Positions 52,509 to 58,708 of a stretch of 58,708 bases of DNA are shown one piece after another. Source of the DNA: an uncultured Porphyromonadaceae bacterium. GTDB lineage: Bacteria > Bacteroidota > Bacteroidia > Bacteroidales > Muribaculaceae. The stretch spans positions 1 through 58,708 of the forward strand of contig CAMWUJ010000009.1 in assembly GCA_947177405.1 (NCBI GenBank), read 5' to 3'. Positions within the stretch are counted from its first letter, which is position 1. Every line of letters begins with the position of its first letter. Under the pieces are notes generated by a model that saw only the letters and a program-made list of their open reading frames with translations, made no database searches and was not told the DNA's origin. Position numbers and translations under genes: made by a program.

Positions 52509-52592
52509 CTTTGTAAATTAGAAATAGTAGATTGGCGGAATAATGCCTTTCTTGATAAAATTTCTTGTTTTCAACCGGTATAATCAACTTCA

Positions 52593-53630
52593 ATGTCTGA
52601 AGATTACGATATAAGAGAGGGGCAGTCGCGCCCTGATGGATTCGAGCGGGATGTGGAGAAGGCACTCCGTCCGCTCGCTTTCGACGATTTCAGCGGTCAG
52701 GAGAAGATAATCGATAATCTGCGTGTGTTTGTCGCCGCAGCCCGTCTGCGCGGGGAGGCTCTTGACCATACTTTGCTACATGGTCCTCCGGGATTGGGAA
52801 AGACCACTTTGTCGAATATTGTGGCTAATGAATTGGGGGTGGGCTTCAAGGTCACCTCCGGCCCGGTGCTCGACAAGCCCGGTGACCTTGCCGGCATACT
52901 GATGAGTCTTGAGGAACACGATGTGCTTTTTATAGATGAGATTCACCGGCTTCACCCCGTAGTAGAGGAATATCTCTATTCGGCGATGGAAGATTTCCGT
53001 ATCGACATTCTCCTCGACAAGGGCCCCGGCGCCAAGAGCGTGCAGCTCACCTTGGCACCCTTCACCTTGATCGGTGCCACCACCCGCAGCGGAGCTCTCA
53101 CAGCTCCTTTGCGCGCACGATTCGGTATAAACTGTCATCTGGAATATTATGATCATTCCACGCTTACAGGAATCGTGAAGCGTTCGGCCCGTCTGCTCAA
53201 GATAGGTATCGAGGAAAAGGCGGCTCTTGAGGTGGCGCTTCGCAGCCGTGGCACTCCGCGTGTGGCAAATGCGTTGCTGCGCCGCGTGCGTGATTTCGCC
53301 ATGGTGAGAGGGAGCGGCAAGATCGACCTCCCGATAGCCCGCCATGCCCTGGAGGCCCTCAATATCGACCGTTATGGCCTCGACGAGATAGACAACAGGA
53401 TACTGCTCACGATCATCGATAAATTCAAGGGAGGACCTGTGGGCCTTTCCACTATCGCCACCGCTATCGGAGAGGATGCAGGCACAATCGAGGAAGTGTA
53501 TGAGCCGTTTCTTATCAAGGAGGGTTTCCTGAAGCGTACTCCGAGAGGAAGAGAGGTGACAGAGCTTGCCTACCGTCATCTCGGTCGCATACAGCGCCCT
53601 TCGCAGCAATCCCTCTTCGACGAGGAATAA
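52593..53630 (+). CDS. ruvB: Holliday junction branch migration helicase RuvB
   Basis: A 345-residue AAA+ motor that drives branch migration with RuvA and RuvC. It carries [15 protein letters not shown], Walker [10 protein letters not shown] (64-72), Walker [12 protein letters not shown], sensor/arginine finger region [20 protein letters not shown], and the C-terminal winged helix ([40 protein letters not shown]). The gene has its own promoter. The flippase gene begins 77 bp downstream. Confidence 0.96.
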   Translation: MSEDYDIREGQSRPDGFERDVEKALRPLAFDDFSGQEKIIDNLRVFVAAARLRGEALDHTLLHGPPGLGKTTLSNIVANELGVGFKVTSGPVLDKPGDLAGILMSLEEHDVLFIDEIHRLHPVVEEYLYSAMEDFRIDILLDKGPGAKSVQLTLAPFTLIGATTRSGALTAPLRARFGINCHLEYYDHSTLTGIVKRSARLLKIGIEEKAALEVALRSRGTPRVANALLRRVRDFAMVRGSGKIDLPIARHALEALNIDRYGLDEIDNRILLTIIDKFKGGPVGLSTIATAIGEDAGTIEEVYEPFLIKEGFLKRTPRGREVTELAYRHLGRIQRPSQQSLFDEE

Positions 53631-53707
53631 TCGTATAGATACCTCCGTAAAGAGGGATAATAATATCTAATCCCCTTTAAAAATATCTAACCACCTAAAA
53701 AAGAAAA

Positions 53708-55207
53708 ATGGCAGGAATAAAAGCATTGGCAAAAGAGACGGCCGTATATGGCCTGAGCAGTATCGTGGGGAGATTTCTCAACTGGTGTCTCGTGCCGCTC
53801 TATACATATCTGTTCGTGGCTGAGGAATATGGCGTGGTGAGCTTCCTTTATAGCTTCACGGCCGTGATGCTGGTGATACTCAACTATGGGATGGAGACCG
53901 GATTCTTCCGTTATGCCAACAAGGAGAAAGATCCGGAGAAGGTATATACCACATCGTTGATATCGGTGGGATCCACATCGCTTCTCTTCATAGCCTTGCT
54001 GAGTATTTTCCTCTCTCCGGTGTCGGGCTGGCTGAAGATGTCGCTTCATCCATCATACGTGTGGATATTGGGCACCACAGTGGCTATCGACGCTTTTACC
54101 AATCTCCCATTCGCTTATCTGCGCTATAAGAAGAAGGCATTCCGGTTTGCCGGAATAAAGCTAATGAATGTCGGCCTCAACATAGGGTTGAACCTCTTCT
54201 TCCTTCTGGGATGTCCCTGGATAATGAAGCATTGTCCGGGGGCGGTGAGCTGGTTTTATGAGCCAATGGGGGGATCGGATTTCGGCATAGGATGGATTTT
54301 CGTGGCCAATATCCTTTCCACTCTCTGCGTGCTTCTGGCGCTACTGCCCGAGCTTATCGGACGCGACTATAAGTTTGACGGCGCGCTGCTGCGGCAGATG
54401 CTCAGCTATAGCTGGCCACTCCTAATTTTAGGCATTGCCGGAGTGTTGAGTCAGAACATGGGTCAGATGGTGATTCCCTATCTCTTTCCCGACAATAAGG
54501 AGGGAGCCGACGCCATGGTGGGTATATATGCGGCAAATATGAAGATCGCGATCGTGATGGTGATGTTCACCCAGGCCTTCCGCTACGCCTACGAGCCATT
54601 CATCTTCTCCCAGGCAAAAGGGGAGGGGGAGAGTAAGAAACAGGCATATAGCGATGCCATGAAGTTTTTTGTCATCTTCGGATTTTTCATCTATTTGGGA
54701 GTGATGTATTATCTCCCTCTTCTGAAGCATTTCATTTCTCCGGGATATTGGGAGGGATTGCAGGTGGTTCCGGTGTTGATGCTGGCTGAGCTCTGCTTCG
54801 GAGTATTCTTCAACCTTTCACTATGGTATAAGCTTACCGACCGCACCCGTTGGGGGATGTATATGTCGGTGTTATGCTTTGTATTGATGCTTGTGTTCAA
54901 TGTATGGCTGGTAAAAGCTATCGGTGTGCCGGGAGGCTACATGGGTTCGGCATGGGCAGCCTTGATAAGTTATTTCACCGTGATGGTGGTATCTTATTTC
55001 TTGGGACGCAAATACTATCCTATCGACTATCATCTGAAGAGGATGGGGGCATATTTCCTTTTCGCGGGAGTGCTATATGGCGCGGGATTGCTTGCCGACA
55101 GTTTCTTCACCACCGGAGTGGCCTATGTGGTCAAGACCCTTCTCCTTGCCATCTATGGCGGCGCAGTGGTGATTAATGAGAAGCCACATAAGAGAAAGAG
55201 AGGGTGA
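53708..55207 (+). CDS. polysaccharide/lipid flippase (MATE/MVF superfamily)
   Basis: A 499-residue integral membrane protein with about 14 hydrophobic helices, beginning IKALAKETAVYGLSSIVGRFLNWCLVPLYTYLF. This is the typical first helix of Wzx/MurJ-like oligosaccharide flippases (LVPLYTYLF...EYGVVSFLYS). It likely moves undecaprenyl-linked glycans or lipid II-like precursors across the inner membrane. The C-terminus is a basic tail (NEKPHKRKRG). It is not next to a polysaccharide cluster here, so the cargo is unknown. It may be cotranscribed with ruvB. Confidence 0.88.
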   Translation: MAGIKALAKETAVYGLSSIVGRFLNWCLVPLYTYLFVAEEYGVVSFLYSFTAVMLVILNYGMETGFFRYANKEKDPEKVYTTSLISVGSTSLLFIALLSIFLSPVSGWLKMSLHPSYVWILGTTVAIDAFTNLPFAYLRYKKKAFRFAGIKLMNVGLNIGLNLFFLLGCPWIMKHCPGAVSWFYEPMGGSDFGIGWIFVANILSTLCVLLALLPELIGRDYKFDGALLRQMLSYSWPLLILGIAGVLSQNMGQMVIPYLFPDNKEGADAMVGIYAANMKIAIVMVMFTQAFRYAYEPFIFSQAKGEGESKKQAYSDAMKFFVIFGFFIYLGVMYYLPLLKHFISPGYWEGLQVVPVLMLAELCFGVFFNLSLWYKLTDRTRWGMYMSVLCFVLMLVFNVWLVKAIGVPGGYMGSAWAALISYFTVMVVSYFLGRKYYPIDYHLKRMGAYFLFAGVLYGAGLLADSFFTTGVAYVVKTLLLAIYGGAVVINEKPHKRKRG

Positions 55208-55256
55208 CAGAGAGATAATATTTCATTGACATATCACATAGCAAAGTATTGGAATT

Positions 55257-55805
55257 ATGCATAAACTATTTAAATACGAAAAAGCGATAAATGCACTTTT
55301 ATACTCCCTTGAAAAGTTGGGGGGAGTATCAGATATGCATAAACTTTGCAAGATACTTTATTTTGCAGATCAACAGCATTTATCTCAATATGGCAGAAGT
55401 ATAACCGGAGACAGATACATAGCCATGCAATTCGGGCCGGTTCCTTCCAATGTGGATGACATACTCAAAGCCTTGAGAGGCGACAGCTTTTTCTCAGGTG
55501 CGTCTGCTATAGATTCTTTGAAAGAAAGTATGAAATTTGAAAACCGGTATATTCTCAGAGGGATTAAAGCTCCTGATATGGATGAATTATCCGGAACGGA
55601 TATAAAATGTCTCGACAAGGCCATTGATTTATGTAAAAATATGACTTTCCAGCAACTGACACAGTTCTCACACGGTTTGGCATGGACTAACACTCAACGA
55701 GATAGAGCAATATCGGTAAAGGATATTCTACGCGAGGCCGGTGATGACGAGGCATATGTGGAATATATAGCTGATAACCTGAAACTTCAATCAGCCTTTT
55801 TATGA
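55257..55805 (+). CDS. Panacea-domain (PanA/SocA-like) antitoxin
   Basis: A 182-residue protein with the Panacea signature. KAINALLYSLEKLGGVSDMHKLCKILYFADQQHLSQYGRSITGDRYIAMQFGPVPSNVDDILKAL matches the PF13274/DUF4065 N-terminal domain. PanA proteins neutralise many unrelated toxins. Its stop overlaps the start of a 140-residue gene by 4 bp (ATGA-type overlap), the usual arrangement of a toxin-antitoxin pair. Codon use is AT-richer than the neighbours, in line with horizontal transfer. Confidence 0.85.
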   Translation: MHKLFKYEKAINALLYSLEKLGGVSDMHKLCKILYFADQQHLSQYGRSITGDRYIAMQFGPVPSNVDDILKALRGDSFFSGASAIDSLKESMKFENRYILRGIKAPDMDELSGTDIKCLDKAIDLCKNMTFQQLTQFSHGLAWTNTQRDRAISVKDILREAGDDEAYVEYIADNLKLQSAFL

Positions 55806-56224
55806 TGGACCTGCCAATTGAATTGCTTAAACAGGGTATAAAGCGTGGTTCAATTCTTCTTTCAGATAGTTTTGAGGATATAGATCATGCCAAATTCTTC
55901 GCTATTGTCGGGGTTTCCAAAGAGGCGGTAGCCGGCTTCTTTTTTATTAATTCTCGTATTCATCCTGTGATAATGTCCAAGCCTGATCAGTTGGCCATGC
56001 AATATCAGATCAGGAAAGATAATTATCCATTTCTGAGATATGATTCTTTTCTTGGTGCTAATGAATTGCTTGTACGCAGTGTCAATGAACTCGCAATATC
56101 AATGCGAGATGGAAGGACATCAATAGTTGGTCAATTAACAGAGGAAGATTTGGATATTTTGTTGGAAGCCTGTAGAAGAAGTGATTTATTCACCAACAAT
56201 GAGAAACGTCTTTTTTTCTATTGA
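55802..56224 (+). CDS. putative toxin partner of the Panacea protein
   Basis: A 140-residue protein of unknown family. The N-terminus (LKQGIKRGSILLSDSFEDIDHAKFFAIVGVSKEAVAGFFFINSRI) suggests a small SH3-like beta barrel of the kind seen in PemK/MazF toxins. That is a fold impression, not a family match. The C-terminal half (VGQLTEEDLDILLEACRRSDLFTNNEKRLFFY) is helical. The 4-bp overlap with the Panacea gene and similar AT-rich codon use make it the candidate toxin. It could be mistaken for an accessory protein, but no other partner gene lies nearby. Confidence 0.65.
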   Translation: MMDLPIELLKQGIKRGSILLSDSFEDIDHAKFFAIVGVSKEAVAGFFFINSRIHPVIMSKPDQLAMQYQIRKDNYPFLRYDSFLGANELLVRSVNELAISMRDGRTSIVGQLTEEDLDILLEACRRSDLFTNNEKRLFFY

Positions 56225-56240
56225 AACCAAAAATGAGACC

Positions 56241-56318
56241 TTAACCAAGGCGGGGGTGCCGTTACATACGAAGGCCACGAGAACCTCAGCGCATTACGGC
56301 AACCCCTCCCGGGTTGTA
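56241..56318 (+). repeat. REP-like element, copy 2
   Basis: GCGGGGGTGCCGTTACATAC on the left, core GAAGGCCACGAGAACCTCAG, then TTACGGCAACCCC on the right. It lies between the converging Panacea pair and the minus-strand small gene, so it may also serve as the 3' end for both. Confidence 0.7.
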
Positions 56319-56320
56319 CT

Positions 56321-56743
56321 TTATTCCTCGGCCAGGGCTTCGAAATAGCAGTCGGCGATTGCGAGCCATTCTTCGTTGGAGGCTTTGGTGGTGAATCCAT
56401 CTTCTTTCTGAGGGTTGCCCAGATGACGACGTGCGGAATCCTCGGTGAGAGTCACCACCGTCGGCGGCACTTCCACACCATCGGTATAGAATTCGGTGAG
56501 ATGCACCGGAGCTTTATCTTCCTCGATGAGATATAAGGTGCCTTCGTAATTATAAAGTCCCATTACGCGGATCACTTTCGTTTCCCCTTTCTTATCAGTG
56601 ATTGTGGTTGCCGGTATATAATGAAATCCTGCCGTAGCGTTATCCCAGAGGATCGCTCCTATCCCGCGAACTTCCATATCCTCCACCAATCGGGATATAG
56701 CCTCGCTGAACAGTTTGCCGTTTGTAGTAGTATTGTTTTCCAT
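56321..56743 (-). CDS. small hypothetical protein
   Basis: A 140-residue cytosolic acidic protein, minus strand (MENNTTTNGKLFSEAISRLVEDMEVRGIGAILWDNATAGFHYIPATTITDKK...), with an alternating alpha/beta pattern and no recognised family. It lies 80 bp downstream of the MINPP-like gene and may share its transcript. Confidence 0.6.
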   Translation of the reverse strand: MENNTTTNGKLFSEAISRLVEDMEVRGIGAILWDNATAGFHYIPATTITDKKGETKVIRVMGLYNYEGTLYLIEEDKAPVHLTEFYTDGVEVPPTVVTLTEDSARRHLGNPQKEDGFTTKASNEEWLAIADCYFEALAEE

Positions 56744-56823
56744 AATTTTAGATTTAAAGAGGGTTAATTTCCTACTTTCTTAACATTTTAACTATGGAAA
56801 ATGTTAGAGCTCGATATTTCAGG

Positions 56824-58098
56824 TCATAGCAATTTGGCTTTCGGACGCGAGAAAGAGGCCATACGGCGGAGCCAGTATTGCTTGAGGTCGATCCAGCTGA
56901 TAATCTTCTTATCAGCGTCCTGATAAGGAGCCACATCCATGCCATTATGCCTCAAGGCCACATAAATCTCACCGGATTGCTCCTCCTTGAGGAATATTAT
57001 CATCAGGTTGGCAGCTAAAGGAGATATCTCCTCCAGTTGCCATGACTTATGAAGAGCTTCATAGTCGGAGGTGCGAGTGAAACATCCCGGCACATTCATC
57101 ACCGCCAGTAAAGGGAGGAGGGTCTCGCAATGGCCGAAATATCCAGAAAACACCTCATCGCCATCCTTCAAAGCCTTGTCGGCATCGGATATGATTCTAT
57201 CAATGAGCATCGAGGTGGCGGGGGCGCAATAAGGGTCGATCTGATTAGGAGTGTTGCGCAGATAATGCTTGAGGTTGGAGGCCAGATAGCATTGACGGTA
57301 TTCCTCTTCCGACATCCATTCGGTGGTGGGAGGAGCAAAGCCGGCAGCTTCGTTCCCTTGAATCACACCATACATCTCCATGGTGAGATCACGCAGCTTC
57401 CTGCTGTCTCCTTTCATATATCCGGGTGTGAACAGCCTTTCTGCCGGAGCGGCCGGCACATGTCGGTCCACAAAACCGGCATATATCTTCTCCCAACTTC
57501 CCGAGTCGCGGAAGTCTCGATATTCAGAGAAGGTGTCGAAGCAATATAGGAGAGAATCGTTTTGGTGTCCCGAGGAGGTGAAAAGTTGTAATTCTTGGTG
57601 TTCCCTTTCGAGAGAATGGTTGAATTCATACATGGTCATTATCACCCGGGGCACGAAAGTGGAGATGGATACAGCCTTGCCCGACTTGAAAAGATTCTTT
57701 CCGAAAGCGGCCATCCTTGTTCCCAGTCTCTTCTCCTCGGCAATCCCGACGGGGGAGAGCAATCCCCATCTCCCCTCGGAGGAATCGGCAATGGATTCAA
57801 TCATCTTGAGAAAAGATTTCCCTTTTTCGGAAAGGGCATCCTTATTCCGGGCTTTCATCAAGGCCTTCTCAATCTTTGCCACCTTCTTTCGGGATGAGAG
57901 ATAGCGGGCACCGTGGCGTGCGACGTATGATATATGCACCGGCACAAACCCTTCAGGCACGTCATAGACCGTATCCTGCATGGAGAATTCGTAGGGCATC
58001 ATGGAACCTGAATATTTAGCCGGAAGCCTGTCATATCCAAGGGTTGAAAAGCTGAAAAAAGCAGTCAGCAGAAGAAAGGGGAGAAAGAATTTTTTCAT
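56824..58098 (-). CDS. MINPP-like histidine acid phosphatase
   Basis: A 424-residue secreted phosphatase (signal MKKFFLPFLLLTAFFSFSTLG). The catalytic motif is RHGARY (His62), in FVPVHISYVARHGARYLSS. The proton-donor segment is GYFGHCETLLPLL, an HCE in place of the HD of standard acid phosphatases and similar to the HAE of multiple inositol polyphosphate phosphatases. Bacteroidales MINPP enzymes degrade phytate in the gut. The exact substrate here is inference. It starts 14 bp after the tyrosine-phosphatase stop. Confidence 0.85.
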   Translation of the reverse strand: MKKFFLPFLLLTAFFSFSTLGYDRLPAKYSGSMMPYEFSMQDTVYDVPEGFVPVHISYVARHGARYLSSRKKVAKIEKALMKARNKDALSEKGKSFLKMIESIADSSEGRWGLLSPVGIAEEKRLGTRMAAFGKNLFKSGKAVSISTFVPRVIMTMYEFNHSLEREHQELQLFTSSGHQNDSLLYCFDTFSEYRDFRDSGSWEKIYAGFVDRHVPAAPAERLFTPGYMKGDSRKLRDLTMEMYGVIQGNEAAGFAPPTTEWMSEEEYRQCYLASNLKHYLRNTPNQIDPYCAPATSMLIDRIISDADKALKDGDEVFSGYFGHCETLLPLLAVMNVPGCFTRTSDYEALHKSWQLEEISPLAANLMIIFLKEEQSGEIYVALRHNGMDVAPYQDADKKIISWIDLKQYWLRRMASFSRPKAKLL

Positions 58099-58112
58099 AG
58101 GATAAGGGTCTC

Positions 58113-58655
58113 TTATGGTTTTGTGATCTCAAGAAGATTTGAGCAGGCATCCTCGAGGATGTCGAGCACATGGTAGAAACCGTCGGCTCCCGACCAATAT
58201 GGATCGGGCACGGCATCTGCCTCGGGATGATTCAGGGCGAGCTCCGCCATAGGAATTATTTTCTGCTCATCCTCCACAGTAGGAGCTGCCTGGTGAAGAT
58301 CCTCGAGGTTGGAGGCATCCATTCCGAAGATGAGATCGAAATTATCGAAGTCGGATGGACGTATCGTGCGCGAACGGTGGTCGATATGATATCCGCGATG
58401 CGTGGCGGCCGTGCGCATACGCCGGTCGGGGAGATCGCCCGCATGGCCTCCGTAGAATCCGCAGGAGTCTATGGAATAATTCTCGCTCAGGCCGGCCTCC
58501 CCGGCCATCTGCCGCATTATGCCGTCGGCTGCCGGGGAACGACAGATATTGCCTAAGCAGACGAAAAGGAGAGCCAAGGGTCTTTTCTCGTCACGAGCCC
58601 GGGCCGCCGCCTCTTTTATTTTTCTCTCTATTACAGGATTTATCTTCTTGGCCAT
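58113..58655 (-). CDS. low-molecular-weight protein-tyrosine phosphatase
   Basis: A 180-residue enzyme with the CX5R active site FVCLGNICRSP (Cys33, Arg39) and the general-acid loop VPDPYWSG (Asp in DPY). Members regulate tyrosine kinases of capsule and exopolysaccharide synthesis. It carries an extra N-terminal helix of about 25 residues (MAKKINPVIERKIKEAAARARDE). A GTG at 58676 would add seven residues, but the ATG at 58655 is preferred. It forms a minus-strand pair with the MINPP-like gene. Confidence 0.88.
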   Translation of the reverse strand: MAKKINPVIERKIKEAAARARDEKRPLALLFVCLGNICRSPAADGIMRQMAGEAGLSENYSIDSCGFYGGHAGDLPDRRMRTAATHRGYHIDHRSRTIRPSDFDNFDLIFGMDASNLEDLHQAAPTVEDEQKIIPMAELALNHPEADAVPDPYWSGADGFYHVLDILEDACSNLLEITKP

Positions 58656-58665
58656 ATTGAAGTCG

Positions 58666-58673
58666 TACATTTG
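58666..58673 (+). promoter_or_regulatory. plus-strand promoter-like box facing the right edge
   Basis: TACATTTG matches the -7 consensus on the plus strand and points out of the window, suggesting a divergent gene beyond 58708. It overlaps the leader of the phosphatase gene. Confidence 0.4.
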
Positions 58674-58708
58674 CACGATTAAAAAATTTTAAATATATTG
58701 ATCTTCAA

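Larger units (their letters stand above)
52237..52592. other. spacer between the oxidoreductase operon and ruvB
   Basis: Two hairpins (GCGGACTC-ATG-GAGTCCGC at 52286-52304 and one around CCGGTTCCACGACG) precede the terminator at 52373. A 32-bp direct repeat (52423-52454 and 52477-52508) follows, and TAACTTTG at 52506-52513 marks the ruvB promoter. No coding sequence is supported. Confidence 0.6.

Noticed and set aside
55802..56224. Firm PemK/MazF assignment for the Panacea partner
   Set aside because: Only the overall strand pattern is suggestive. The typical catalytic residues and motifs of that family are not evident.

Overview
The window looks like a chromosomal stretch from a gut Bacteroidales bacterium, most likely of the Muribaculaceae type. 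The support is many Bacteroidetes-style promoter boxes (TAnnTTTG about 20 bp after a TTTG/TTG) and almost no Shine-Dalgarno sites. The gene content fits too: SPII lipoproteins and a TonB-dependent receptor, an Mfa-type fimbrial operon, a T9SS-like sorting tail, a DUF4286-ruvC pair and a VOR-type ferredoxin oxidoreductase. Placement below order level is inference.

Layout. 1-1.1 kb: a 5'-truncated HUH (Y1/RAYT-like) transposase whose N-terminus is coded by a 15-bp tandem repeat. 1.5-9.6 kb: outer-membrane porin, SulP anion transporter, RNase R, and a secreted six-hairpin glycosidase. 9.8-10.0 kb: SRP RNA followed 4 bp later by tRNA-Thr(UGU). 10.2-12.3 kb: DUF4286, ruvC, deoC. 12.4-19.7 kb: an apparent operon of a secreted EEP-family nuclease/phosphatase, a TonB-dependent receptor and two OB-fold-type lipoproteins. 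19.8-25.3 kb: two paralogous AAA-like/PD-(D/E)XK proteins flanking a secreted endonuclease I and a small unknown gene. 25.4-32.2 kb: nadB, an S41 protease, mfd. 32.9-43.1 kb: a six-gene Mfa-type fimbrial operon bracketed by two copies of a 114-bp repeat. 43-49.4 kb: repeat-rich spacers, an isochorismatase-fold hydrolase, mscL (minus), gapdh, a small secreted unknown, an XRE regulator with a palindromic operator, and a sirtuin. 49.5-52.2 kb: a four-subunit 2-oxoacid:ferredoxin oxidoreductase. 52.6-56.2 kb: ruvB, a polysaccharide flippase, and a two-gene Panacea (PanA-like) candidate toxin-antitoxin pair. 56.3-58.7 kb, minus strand: a small unknown, a MINPP-like histidine phosphatase, and a low-molecular-weight tyrosine phosphatase.

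Two things stand out as possibly undescribed. First, four intergenic arrays of a strict 10-bp repeat, CATGANNNNN (about 45 units in total), occur only between 9.6 and 13.6 kb, around DUF4286, ruvC and the nuclease gene. Their period matches one DNA helical turn. Second, deoC, a secreted EEP nuclease, a TonB-dependent receptor, OB-fold lipoproteins and a secreted endonuclease I lie together. This looks like a locus for capturing and consuming extracellular nucleic acid, analogous to a polysaccharide utilization locus. The window is also unusually rich in intergenic repeat families: REP-like palindromes, long perfect hairpins and a nested 290-bp inverted repeat. All functions were assigned by reading motifs; no database search was run.
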